Positions 32,488 through 45,221 of a stretch of DNA of 64,000 nucleotides are shown piece after piece (the stretch's first letter is position 1; each line of letters begins with the position of its first letter). This DNA comes from Cercis canadensis (taxonomy: Eukaryota > Streptophyta > Magnoliopsida > Fabales > Fabaceae). The notes below the pieces were generated by a model. The model was not told the origin of the DNA and ran no database searches. It was given only the letters and a program-made list of their open reading frames with translations. The stretch covers positions 86,411 through 150,410 of the forward strand of contig QAOA01002976.1 in the NCBI GenBank assembly GCA_003255065.1. Direction: 5' to 3'. Made by a program: the position numbers and the translations under genes.

Positions 32488-35400
32488 ACCCTGTTTCGGT
32501 GCGTCCCTGTATCTGACTCTGATATTTTTCTTGCGGTGCACTGTATCTAGGATAAGACTATTTCCTAGTAGGTCTCTATATCTTTCCCAGGACCCTCTTT
32601 CGGTGCGTCCCTATATGTGACCCAGGATATCTTTCTGGCAGGCCTTTGTATCTGGCACAGGATTTTCACCTTGTATGTCACTATATATGGCCTGGGAAGC
32701 TGTTTCGGTGTGTCCCGGTATCTAACCCGAGATATCTTTCTAGTGAGTCACTATATCTGGTATGGGATTGTTTGCTGGTGGGTCACTATAACTGGCTTGG
32801 GACTCTATGTCGGTGCGTCCTTGTATCTAACTCTAATATTTTTCTTACGGTGCACTGTATCTAGGATGGGACTGTTTCCTGGTAGGTCTCTATATCTCTC
32901 CCAAGATCCTGTTTCGATGTGTCCCTATATGTGACTCGGGATATCTTTCTAGGGGGTCACTGTATATGGCATGGGATAGATTCCTGGTAGGTCACTGTAT
33001 ATGGCATGGGAACCTGTTTCGGTGCATCCCAGAATCTGACCTAAGATATTTTTCTAGCGAGTCACTGTATCTGGCATGAGACTGTTTCCTAGTGCGTCAT
33101 TATATCTGGCCTTGGACCCTGTTTCAATGCGTCCCTGTGTCTGACCAGGGATATCTTTTGGCGAGTCACTATATCTGGCACATGATTATTACCTGGTAGG
33201 TCACTATATTTTGCCCAGGACCTTGTTTCAGTGCGTTCCTGTATCTGACTCAGATTTTTTTCTTATAGTTCACTGTATCTGCGATGGGACTATATGCTAG
33301 TAAGTCACGATATCTAGCCCATGAACCTTTTTCGGTGCGTCTCTGTATCTTATTCAGGATATCTTTCAGGTAGGTCACTGTATCTGGTATAAGACTGTTT
33401 CCTGGTAAGTCACTGTTGCTGTCCCTAGAACCTTTTCCAGTTCGTCGCTGTATATCTGGCAAGGGACTATTTTCTTGTGGGTCACTATATCTGGTCTAGG
33501 AACCTGTTTTGGCGCATCCCTGTATCTGACTTGAATATCTTTTTGACTGATCACTATATCTGGAAAGGGATTGTTTCTTAGAAGGGCACTCTATCTAGAC
33601 TGGGAAACTATTTCGGTGCGTCCCTATGTCTAACCCGAGATATCTTTCTGGCTTGTCACTGTATTTGACACAGGATTGTTACTTGGTACTCACTATATAG
33701 GCCTTAGGAACCAGTTTCAATGCATCCCTGTATCTAACACGAGATTTCTTTCTGGCAGGGTGCTGTATCTGGCATGGGACTATTTCCTAGTGGGTCACTA
33801 TAACTAGCCCGGGACCCTGTTTCAATCCGTCACTGTATCTGACCAGGGATATCTTTCTGGCAGGTCACTGTATCTGGCACAAGATTGTTACCTAGTAGGT
33901 CACTATATTTTACCCGGGACCCTGTTTCAGTGTGTCCCTTTATTGGACCCAGGATATCTTTCTGTCAGGCCTTTGGATCTGGGACAGGCTTTTTACCTGG
34001 TAGGTAACTATATATGGCCTGGGAACCAGTTTCGGTGCATCCCTGTATTTGACCCAAGATATTTTCTAGCGAGTCACTGTATCTAGCATGAGACTTTTTC
34101 CTAGTGGGTCAATATATCTGGCCCGGGACCCTGTTTCAATGCGTCCCTGTATCTGACCCGAGATATCTTTCTATCAGGTCACTGTGTCTGGCATAGGATT
34201 GTTACCTGGTAGGTCACTATATTTTGCCTGGGACCCTGTTTCGGTGTGTCCCTGTATCTGACTCTAATATTTTTCTTTCGGTGCACTGTATCTGGGATGG
34301 GACTGTTTCTTAGTAGGTCTCTATATCCATCCCCGGACCTTATTTCAGTGCATCCTTGTATGTGACCCGGGATAACTTTCTGGCGGGTCACTGTATCTAG
34401 CATGGGACTATTTCTTGGTAGGTCATTATATATGGCCATGGAACCTGTTTCGGTGCGTCCTTGTATATGACCCTAGATATCTTTTTGGCGAGTCATTGTA
34501 TCTCGTGTGAGACTGTTTCTTGGTGGGTCACTATATCTGGCCTGGGATCCTGTTTCAATGCGTCCTTGTATCTGACCCTGGATATCTTTTTGGCAGGTCA
34601 CTGTATTTAGCACAAGATTGTTACCTGGTAGGTGACTATATCTGTCCCAGGACCCTGTTTCGGTGCCTCTCTGTATCGGACCTGGAATATCTTTCAGGCA
34701 GGTCTTTGTATCTGGCACAGGATTTTTACCTAGTAGAAAACTATATATGGCTTGGGAACATGTTTCATTCCGTCCCTATATCTGACCCGAGATATCTTTC
34801 TGGCGAGTCACTATATCTGGCATGGGATTATTTCCTGTTGTGTCACTATATCATGCCCGGGACCTTGTTTCAATGTGTCTCTGTATCTGACTCGAATATT
34901 ATTCTTTTACCACACTATATTTAGTCTGGGAACCTGTTTCAGCGCATCCCTGTATCTGACCCAGGATATCTTTTTGGCAAGTCACTATATCTAGCAAGGG
35001 ACTGTTTCCTAGAAGGACACTTTATCTGGCCCGGGAAACTATTTCGGTGTGTCCCTGTATCTAACCTAGGATATCTTTATGATTTGTCACTTTATCTGAC
35101 ACAAGATTGTTACCTGGTACGTCACTATATATGGCACGAGAACTAGTTTCAATGTGTCGCTGTATCTGGCATGGGACTTTTTCCTGGTGGGTCACTATAA
35201 CTAGCCCGGGACCCTATTTCAGTGCGTCCCTATATTTGACACTGATATTTTTCTTGCAGTGCACTGTATCTGGGACGAGACTATTTCTGGCAGTGTCACT
35301 ATATCTGTCCCGGGACCCTGTTTCGTTGCATCCTTGTATCAAACCCGAGATATCTTTCTAGTAGGTCTTTGTATCTGGCATAGGATTTTTACTTGGTAGG

Positions 35401-35784
35401 TCACTATATATGGCCTAGGAACCTGTTTCGGTGCGTCCCTGTATATGACCCGAGATATCTTTCAGGCGAGTCACTATATCAGGCATAGGACTGTTTCTTG
35501 GTGGGTCACTATACTTGGCCCGAGACCCTATTTGAATGCGTCCGTGTATCTGACCCGATATATCTTTCTGGAAGGTCACTGTATCTGGCACAGGATTCTT
35601 ATCTAGTAGGTCACTATATTTTGCCCGGGACCTTGTTTCGGTAGGTCCCAGTATCTAACTTAGATATTTTTCTTGTAGTTCACTTTATCTACGACGGGAC
35701 GATATGCTAGTAGGTCACTATAGCCCATGAACCCTTTTCAGTGCCTCGTTCTATCTGATCCGAGATATCTTTCTGGCGGGTCAA
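32488..35784 (+). repeat. Satellite block 4
   Basis: About 3.3 kb of the same satellite in the same orientation. The order near 33090-33500 (GACCAGGGATATC variant, then the CCCATGAACC variant) repeats that of 14190-14560 and 20580-20900, so it is the same array on both sides of C. It is out of phase with the left flank of C. Confidence 0.95.
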
Positions 35785-37102
35785 TGATGAGACGTTATTT
35801 TACATTATTTGTTTCCCTTATACTTAGTCTTTTAGTGTGTGTTTCTAGTGATTTTGCCCTTAGACATGTTTTGTAGATTTGGACTTGTTGGTGCTCATAG
35901 ATTTTAATTGCATTACTGTTGAATTCTGGCACTGCTTACGTTTTTCACCATATCTTGGGCTACATATGTCCGATTGATGTGATTCTAGTTTGTTTAGAAA
36001 GCTGACAGAAACTACTATATTTCATATGAAGAGCCCATAAGCTTATTCTCGCGTTTAGACAACTGAAATTCGCATACAAGCTGTCCAGATTTTCTGCATC
36101 CACCCAACATTTACTGTTTCCTTTCCTTAGGCCTGCTTGTTTGACCAGAGCTTGTTTATTTGGGCCAACATCTACTTATTGGGCCAGCACATATGACACT
36201 AGGGCTTGATCACGTTTTTACCATTAAAGTTTTAGGAAACTATGTTTATTTTGTAATTAGGAAACCATTAGGAAACCTAGAGGAGGCAGCCAGCTAGTAT
36301 TTATTCTCAAGTTGTTAAGGAAAATAAAACACAATACCACATATTCATCAGAAGTTGCTGCTGCTGCCTCCTTTTGCTGAATTCGAAATTCTACCTTTGC
36401 TTTATGTTTAAGTCTTGCATGGAAGGCTAAGTTCTTTTGTAATCAATTCAAGAGGAGCAAACTTAATAATCCAAAGTTCTTGTGCTTCAACTGGGTTTGA
36501 TTTAATATAGTTTGATTGTCTTCTTCTTCTTCTTCTTCTTCTCATCTCCATGTGATTGAATGGTATTTTAATTGCATGCATGCTTTATATGAATTTAAAT
36601 CGGTTGATTAGATTCATCACAGTAATCAAATTGCTGATCATATGTTAAAGGTTTTTAATATATGGTTAACTTGGAAAATTTGGTTATTAAATTAATCTGG
36701 ACTTAGTGATATAGAGCGGTTGCCTAGATTCTTAATTTCATGATTAATTGAATCCTGATTGGTAAATCAGTAGGAATTCTAAGTGTTAATGTTAGGGGTT
36801 CCAGGTAACATTTAACCAAGAATTGAATCAGATCTAGACTATCTTTAGTGAACAAGGATGGATTAGAGTTTGGTTGCCTGCTTGATTTGATTATGTTTTC
36901 TCTTATTTGATTAAATCCTGTTTACTGCTTTCTGAATTCTAATTATTTTGCATTCAACACAAAACCCCCCATATTATATTCTTGCTTGAGTCCTACTAGA
37001 TTAGTTGTTCTGGTGAATCCTTGGGAGATGACACTGGTTGCATCCTATACTACAAATTAGTTACAATTAGTAGTTTAATTTTGTACGGTTCGGCAACCGT
37101 TA
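35785..37102 (+). repeat. Solo LTR, family 2 (older)
   Basis: 1318 bp from TGATGAGACGTTATT to GGCAACCGTTA. The terminal CA has become TA. Flanks GTCAA (35780-35784) and GTCAC (37103-37107) are a target duplication with one mismatch. It is more diverged from other family 2 LTRs than they are from each other. Confidence 0.92.
36520..36541 (+). repeat. (CTT)n microsatellite in solo LTR
   Basis: About seven CTT units. The solo LTR at 17703 has about four at the same site, so the run varies between copies. Confidence 0.9.
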
Positions 37103-40100
37103 GTCACTATATTTGGTATGCGACTGTTTCTTGGTAAGTCACTATTATTGGCCCGGGACCTTGTTTCAGTGCGTATCTGTTTCCTGTTAGGTCACTATAT
37201 GTGGCCTGGGAACCTATTTCGTTGTGTCCTTGTATCTAACTCTATATATCTTTCTGGCGAGTCACTAAATCTGGCATGGGACTATTTTCTTGGTGGGTCA
37301 CTATATCTGGCCCGGGACTCTGTTTCATTGCATCCCTGTATCTGACCTGGGATATCTTTCAGACGGCTCACTATATCTAACACAAGATTGTTACCTGGTA
37401 GGTCACTATATTTTGCCCGTGACCCTATTTCGATGCGTCCCTGTATCTGACTCAGATATTTTTCTTGTAGTTTATTGTATCTACGACGGGACAATATGTT
37501 GGTAGGTCACTATATATATCCCATGAACCTTTTTCACTACGTCTCCGTATCTTATCCGGGATATCTTTTTAGTGGTTCACTATATCTGGTATGGGACAGT
37601 TTCCTGGTGGGTCGCTATTATTGGCCTGGGACCTTGTTTGCGCATGTCTTTATATCTGACTCGAATATTTTTCTTTTAGTTGACTGTATCTGCGATGGGT
37701 CTATATCCTGGTAGATAACTATATTTGTCCCAGGAAACTTTTTTGATTCATCGTTGTATATCTGGCATGGGACTATTTCCTTGTAGGTCACTATATCTAG
37801 TCCAAGAACCTGTTTCGGCACATCCCGGTATCTGACCCGCTATATCTTTTTGGCAGGTCACTATATTTGGCAAGGGACTGTTTCCTAGAAGGACATTCTA
37901 TCTGGCCCAAGAAACTGTTTCGGTGCGTCCCTGAATCTGACCCTTGATATCTTTCTGCCTTGTCACTGTATCTGACACAAGAATGTTACCTGATACGTCA
38001 CTATATATAGCTTGGGAACCAGTTTCAATGCGTCCCTATATCTGACACGAGATTTCTTTTTGGCATGTCGCTATATATGGCATGGGACTGTTTCCTGGTT
38101 GGTCACTATAATTGGCCCAGGACCCTATTTAGGTGCATCTCTGTATCTGACTCTGATATTTTTATTGTGGTGCACAGTATCTGGGACGTGACTGTTTCCT
38201 AGTGTGTCATCATATTTGTCTCAGGATCCTATTTCGGTGCATCCCTATATCGGACCCGGGATGTCTTTTTGGCAGGCCTTTGTATCTGGCACAGGATTGT
38301 TACAGAGTAGGTCACTATATTTTGCCCGGGAGCCTGTTTTGGTGTGTCCCTGTATCTGACTCTAATATTTTTCTTGCAGTGCACTGTATCTGGGACGAGA
38401 CTGTTTCTTTGTAGGTCTTTATATCCGTCCCCGAACCCTATTTCAGTGCATCCCTATATGTGACCCGAGATATCTTTTTGGAAGGTCACTGTATCTGCCA
38501 TGAGATTGTTTCTTTGTAGGTCACTATATATGTCATGGGAACCTTTTTCGATATGTTGCTGTATCTTACCCGAGATATCTTTCTAGTGAGTCTATATCTG
38601 ACATAGGACTGTTTCCTGGTGGGTCACTATAACTGGCCCGGGACCATGATTCAGTGCTTCCTTTTATCGGATTTTGATGTTTTTCTTGCGGTGCGCTGTA
38701 TCTGGGACAAGACTATTTCCTAGTGTGTCACTAAATTTGTCCTGGGACCCTGTTTCGGTGCATCCCTCCATCTGGACTAGGGATATCTTTATGCCGAGTC
38801 ACTGTATCTGGCATAGGACTGTTTCTTGGTAGGTCACTATATATGGCTTGGGAATGTGTTTCGATGCGTCCTTGTATCTGACCCTAGAAATCTTTCTAGC
38901 GAGTCACTATATCTGGCATAGGACTATTTCTTCGTAGGTCATTATAACTGGCCTGGGACTCTGTTTCGAGGCATCCCTGTAGTTGACTTTGATGTTTTTC
39001 TTGTAGGGCACTGTATCTAGGACGAAACTATTTCTTGGTAGGTCTCCATATCTATCTCGGGATCCTGATTCGGTGCGTCCCTGTATGTGATCAAGGATAT
39101 CTTTTTGGTAGGTCACTGTATCTGGCATGAGACTGTTTCTTGGTGTGTCACTGTTACTGGCTCAAGACCTTGTTTCGGTGCGTCCTTGTATCGAACCCGA
39201 TATAACTTTTTGGCGAGTCACTGTTTCTCGCGTGGGACTGTTTCCTGGTGGGTCACTATAAGTGGACCAGGACCCTGTTTTGAGGCGTCCCTGTATCCGA
39301 CTCTGATATTTTTCTTGCGGTCTGCTGTATATAGGATGGGACTATTTCCTGTTAGGTCTCCATATTTGTCCCGGGACCCTGTTTCGATGCGTCGCTGTAT
39401 GTGACCCGGGATATATTAATGGCGGGTCATTGTATCTGGCATGGGACTGTTTCTTGGTAGGCCATTATATATGGCATAAGAACATGTTTCGGTGCGTCCC
39501 TGTATTTGACCTAAGATATCTTTCTGGCGAGTCATTGTATTTGGCATGGGACTGTTTCCCGGTGGGTCACTATAACTGGCCCGGGACCCTGTTTCGATGT
39601 GTCCCTGTATCTGACTCTGATATTTTTCTTGCAGTCCACTGTATCTAGGATGGGACTCTTTCTTGGTAGGTCTCTATATCTGTCTCGAGACCCTGTTCCG
39701 GTGCGTCCCTGTATGGGACCCGGGATATCTTTCTGGCGAGACATTGTATCTGGCATGAGACTATTTTCTAGTAGGTCACTCTATATGGCATGGGATCCTA
39801 TTTCAGTGCATCCCTGTATCTGACCTGAGATATCTTTCTGGCGAGTCACTGTATCTGGCATGAGACTGTTTCCTGGTGGGTCACTATAACTGGCCTGGGA
39901 CCCTATTTTGTTGCGTCCCTTTATCTGACTTTGATATTTTTCTTGCGGTGCACTATATTTGGGATGAGACTATTTTCTGGTAGGTTTTTATATCTGTCTC
40001 AGGATATCTTTCTAGCAGGTCACTGTATCTAGCATGGGACTGTTTCCTTGTAGGTCACTATGTATGGTCTGGGAACCTATTTTGGTGCATCCTTGTATCT

Positions 40101-41882
40101 GACCCGAGATATCTTTTTAGCGAGTCACTGTATCTGGCATGGGACTATTTCTTGGTGGGTCATTATATCTGGCCCGGGACCTTGTTTCATTGCATCTCTG
40201 TATCGAACCCGAGATTTCTTTCTAGTAGGTCTTTGTACCTGGCACAAGATTTTTACCTAGTAAATAACTATATATTGCTTAGGAACCTGTTTTAGTGCGT
40301 CCCTGTATATGACCCGATATATCTTTCTAGGGAGTCACTGTATCAGGCATAGGGCTATTTCCTGGTGGGTCATTGTATCTAGCCCGGGACCCTGTTTCAA
40401 TGTGTCCCTGTATCTGACCCGTTATATCTTTCTGGGGGGTCACTGTATCTGGCACAGGATTCTTACCTAGTAGGTCACTATATTTTCCCCGCGACCCTGT
40501 TTTGGTGCGTCCCAGTATATGACTCAGATATTTTTCTTATAGTTCACTGAATCTGCGATGGGACGATATGCTAGTAGGTCACTATATTTAGCCCATGAAC
40601 CTTTTTCGGTGCCTCGCTATATCTGATCCCAGATATCTTTCTAGCGGGTCACTATTGTTGGCCTAGGACCTTGTTTCGGTGCATACCTGTATCTAACCCG
40701 AGATATCTTTCTAGCGAGTCACTGTATCTAGCATGGGACTGTTTCCTGTGTGGTCACTATAACTGGCCTAGGACCCTGTTTTAGGGCGTCCCTGTATCTA
40801 ACTCTAAAATTTTTCTTGTCGTACACTATATCTAAGAAAGAACTGTTTCCTAGTAGGTCTCTATATCTGTCCTGGGACCCTGTTTTGATGCATCCCTGTA
40901 TGTGACCTGGGATATATTTCTTGTGGGTCACTGTATCTGGCATGAGATTGTTACCTAGTAGGACACTATATATAGCATGGGAACCTGTTTCGGTGTGTCA
41001 CTGTATCTGGCATGGGACTATTTTCTAGTGGGTCACTATAATTGGCCCGGGACCTTGTTTCGATGTGTCCCTTTATTTGACTCTAATATTTTTCTTATGG
41101 TACACTATATCTAGGACATGACTGTTTCCTGGTAGGTCTTTATATGTGTCTTGGGACCTAATTTTTGTGTGTCCCTTTATGTGACTTGGGAAATCTTTTT
41201 GGTGGGATACTGTATCTAGCATGGGATTGTTTCCTGGTAGGTCACTATATGTGGCCTAGGAACCTATTTTGGTGTGTCCTTGTATCTGACCCAATATATC
41301 TTTCTGGTGAGTCACTGAATCTGGCATGTGACTATTTTCCTGGTGGGTCACTATATCTGGCCTAGGACTCTATTTCATTTCATCCATGTATCTGACCCGG
41401 GATATCTTTCTAGCGGATCACTGTATCTGGCACAAGATTGTTACCTGGTAGGATACTGTATTTTGCCCGGGACCCAATTTCGGTGCGTCCCTGTATCTGA
41501 CTAGGATATTTTCTTGTAGTTGACTGTATCTGCGACAGGACTATATATTGGTAGGTCACTATATATAGCCCATTAACCTTTTTTGATGTGTCTCTGTATC
41601 TTATCTAGGATATCTTTCTGGTGGTTCACTGTATCTGGTATGGGACAGTTTCCTAGTAGGTCACTATTACTGGCCCGGGACCTTGTTTCGGCGTGTCTCT
41701 GTATCTGACTGTATCTGCAATGGGTCTATATCCTAGTAGATCAATATATTTGTCCCGAGAAACTTTTTCGATTCATCGTTGTATATCTGGCATGGGACTA
41801 TTTCCTTGTGGGTCACTATATCTAGTCCGGGGACATGTTTCGGCGCATCCTACTATCTGACCTGCTATATCTTTTTGGCGGG
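37103..41882 (+). repeat. Satellite block 5
   Basis: 4780 bp of satellite. Its first part (37190-37840) recurs at 41235-41880 with the same variant order, giving a long period of about 4.02-4.05 kb. It ends in GCGGG, the target duplication of E. Confidence 0.95.
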
Positions 41883-43311
41883 TGATGAGCTGCCGAGGCT
41901 CCTCAAATTAATTAAGTTTAAGGTCGGTTCCTAAGCTATTTGCAGCATAGGGCAGCCCTAAGTCGAACCTAAGGATTGTTCTATTTAGTGAATCATATTA
42001 AGAAGCATGTAAACAGAGGGGGTTTTGTTTGGTTTAAGTACTTGACAGAAAATAATTGTAAGTGGTAACCTAAAGGAAAACAACCAATCCAAGCCTTAAC
42101 TGATTCTGATTTTGATTCATCCTTGATTTCTAATGATCCATTCAATTATTAACCATGTTCTTGGCCTTTAAAACATATCAAGACGCCTCTCAATGTTCTA
42201 TGGATGTCCACTGGTTAAGCAACCAGAATTCGGATTCAACTAAGACTAAATGAATTAAGCAAACATTCAAGTCTAGTTTTACCTAAGTCCATGATCCAGC
42301 CAAGGTGATTAATCCATCCAAAAGCTCAGAAACATTAATCAACCATACAATCCTCTTTTATCACATGCAATTAAGCAATCACACATGAAGATCCAAATTC
42401 GAATTAAGCAATTCAAACAGAATATTTCAAAGGATTGAAAGAACTTTGATTAACAACTAAAATGAAGAACAACAACTCATAATCTCAAAACCAATAATCA
42501 GAATAGCAAAACCTGGATTGATATGTTGGATTAGCCCTCCATGAACAAGAGGAGCTGAAGTTCTTACAAAATATCTAAAAGAAAACTTAAGAACTAAGGA
42601 AAGCTCAAAAATCTGTCTAAAATATCTAATGAGGTGGTTATGAATTTCGGCTGCCTCCTTCTTCTGATATAGACCTCCAATTTTACATGCACACCTAAAT
42701 TGCCCTTAGGGCACACTTGTTCCCATGGGCCTTAGCTTCAATTGGGCTTTGGTTTGGGCCCATTTGGACTTGTCATGAGGAAGTTAGGCCCATTTAAGTG
42801 GCAGAAGGTGTCTGGAACCGTCAGCTAACTTGCACAGCAAATAAGACCATCTTCCACATAAAATATGGTGAACCGGTCTTCATATCAATTGAAGCTCTGT
42901 CTGTTAGCTTTCCAATGGTACCAGTTTCAGGTCAATATGACATCTACAACTCAAGTTATGACCCAAATACTGCATGTAGGTCAGGATCCTGCGACAGCAT
43001 GTCTTCTCTGGCTTCCAGGCTGCATATGACCTTCTGAACGTCCGAATTAGCTTTGGAGCCCTGAAAGAAAGTTGTAGACAATTCTCTCAGCTTTCCAACA
43101 AGGTATGACTCGGAATTTTTGGACATCCAGAACTCAAGATATGCCTGAAACACAGAGACAGCATATAATGCCCAGTATTGCTGGAAATTGCAATTAAGCA
43201 TAAATGGATCCTAAGTCATGAAATGAGGTCTAAGTCTATGCAATTCAGCCCAAAAGAGGTTTAAAAGACTAAGTATGAGGAATAACTATTGTATAAAAAG
43301 TGTGTTCATCA
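41883..43311 (-). repeat. Element E 3' LTR, family 1
   Basis: 1429 bp, TGATGAGCTGCCGAGG to GTGTTCATCA on the plus strand. Confidence 0.95.
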
Positions 43312-43327
43312 AATTCCCCCACACTTA
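43312..43327 (-). other. 3' polypurine tract, element E
   Basis: Sense AAGTGTGGGGGAATT adjoins the 3' LTR. Confidence 0.85.
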
Positions 43328-44735
43328 GCTTTTGCACGTCTCGGGCAAACTAAAATTCCAAAACTAAGAAAAGCAAGAACAAGGAAACAAAAACAAATTT
43401 AAAAACTAAAGGATCACCTCCCAATGATATTTAAGAAATGCAGAAGTTCATACCACAAGTAAGATAAGCAATTAAAGATTCAAGGAACTCACAGCATTCA
43501 TGAAATAAAATTTCTTCTCATCCAAAATCAACAAACAAGGTAACTTCAATTGGAAAGCATAAGTTAAGAATGATAGATCCTCACAAGATACACTCTCAAT
43601 CCCTCAAGTGTTTAGAAATTAGGTACTCCACTCAATCAAACTCATGAAGAGATGCACTACCATAAGCTTGCTTATCTTCTATTTCTCCACTACTCAAACA
43701 AATGCACACACAAATCAAGAGGACTTTATTTAAGGTTGTAATAAGGCCAAGGTAAAGGTAAAGGAATGAATCAAAATGGATATCACAAGGTAAAACTCAA
43801 AGAGAATAAGAGAACATTGGAGAGGAACTCAAATGACAAGCATTAAATTCCAAGTGTGTAAAGCATATTCTCCTTCTGTGCACATATTCCTTTTCCTTTT
43901 CTTTTCCTTTTTCACAATTCTGATTTTTTTTTTTTTTCAGAACCAATTGGTTTTTTTTTTCTTTCTTTCTTTCTTTCACATAATACTTTGCACATTAGGA
44001 TTCACAACCTCCACACTTGTACTATTAATTACCCACAAGCATAAGAGCTCCTCTAAGACAATGAACCAATGCTCTCCCATTCCCTAAGGTAAGGTAACAA
44101 CATGGTATTTTGTACATAGGCATATAATGAGCTAATATCAAAGATAGGCAAATAGGCTCAATAGGGGTAATCAAAGGGAAATAATACAAGGTTGGCTATT
44201 TGGCAAAGTGGCTAAATCAAGAAAGAATGCCTCAATCATGTTCATGTATGCAAATGAAAATGTAGCCTCAAAAAGAATCAAGCAAGTTCTAGAGTTAACA
44301 AATTCCATGAGTGAAATCACACAAGAAGGAAAAAGAATGGCACAAATGCCAAATCCATTCATCAAAAGGCTCAAAACTCACAAGGCATGTATCTATCAAA
44401 CTTAATCATCAATCCAACATCTAAAACCAAGCATGTGAAATTAAGGATGGAAAACAAGTTATTCAATCATGCTATGAACCTTGAAATGTAATTACTTTAA
44501 ACTTACAACTTTACAAATTCTATAACATCATTGGAGGGTAATTAAAACAGAAAAATGACAACAAAAACAGAAAAAACAGCAAGAACAACAAACAGAAAAA
44601 ATTAAAACAGAAAACAACAAATTTACAGAAATAGTAAAGTAATCAACTAAACTAATCAACTAACCTAATCAACTAAACAGAAAACACCTAATCAACTAAA
44701 CAGAAAACAATAAAGCAACTAAACTATATACAGAA
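43328..44735 (-). other. Element E 3' non-coding region
   Basis: About 1.4 kb between purine tracts, closely matching D at 58335-59693 in reverse. Contains homopolymer and CTTT-rich runs at about 43926-43978. No credible gene; short frames at 43833-44087 and 44171-44405 are low-complexity or shadows. Confidence 0.6.
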
Positions 44736-44754
44736 ATCCCTCCCCCACACTTAA
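44736..44754 (-). other. Internal polypurine tract-like site, element E
   Basis: Sense TAAGTGTGGGGGAGGGAT about 1.4 kb before the terminal tract. Confidence 0.6.
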
Positions 44755-44866
44755 ATTTTACATTGTCCTCAATGTAAAAACTTCAAAAAGTATCAACAGA
44801 TGACAAGTAATAACAAGCAGTCACATAAGGACAAGTAAAGTAAAAGAGAGAGAAGAAACATCCTTA

Positions 44867-45010
44867 TCAGGGGAGGTAGATGGCATCGTGCAAGTGGACC
44901 TCCTCCACTATGTCCTCTTTAGCTCCCTCACAGAATGGCTTGCGGCAGTTGAAAGCTGCTTATCCAAGAAATGACCAAACTTCCCGCACGCATGTGGGGT
45001 AAGATAAAGC
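44867..45010 (-). pseudogene. pol: Element E fused RT and integrase-tail scar
   Basis: Sense order: PTCVREVWSFLG (RT thumb; C has [11 protein letters not shown]) joined after a few codons to CRKPFCEGAKEDIVEEVHL...AIYLP and stop at 44867, the last part of integrase. Everything between (RNase H, integrase core) is deleted. D shows a similar fusion with a different RT breakpoint. Confidence 0.75.
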
Positions 45011-45221
45011 AGACATCAAGAACAGAAAATTGAATTAAAAACAAAAATAGAGTTAGAAACAAGACTAGAAAACAGAAAATTCAAAGCAAAAACAGAAAAC
45101 AGAAATAGAATAGAAACAAAAGCAAAAACAGAAAACATAATATAAATACAGTAATATAATCAGAAAATGTACTCCCCTGAAGCTCAAGGTATCATCTTCC
45201 GATTATGTGCAGCAAACACAG
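45011..45221 (-). other. A-rich filler in element E
   Basis: About 170 bp of irregular AACAGAAAA-type repeats on the plus strand, then about 40 bp that follow the ORF stop. No gene seen. Confidence 0.5.

Noticed and set aside
42798..43201. Frames MAEGVWNRQLTC (42798-43037, 47707-47946) and the opposite-strand frame in the same place, also seen at 12314-12523
   Set aside because: They lie inside family 1 LTRs and recur only because the LTR recurs; no domain and overlapping frames on both strands.
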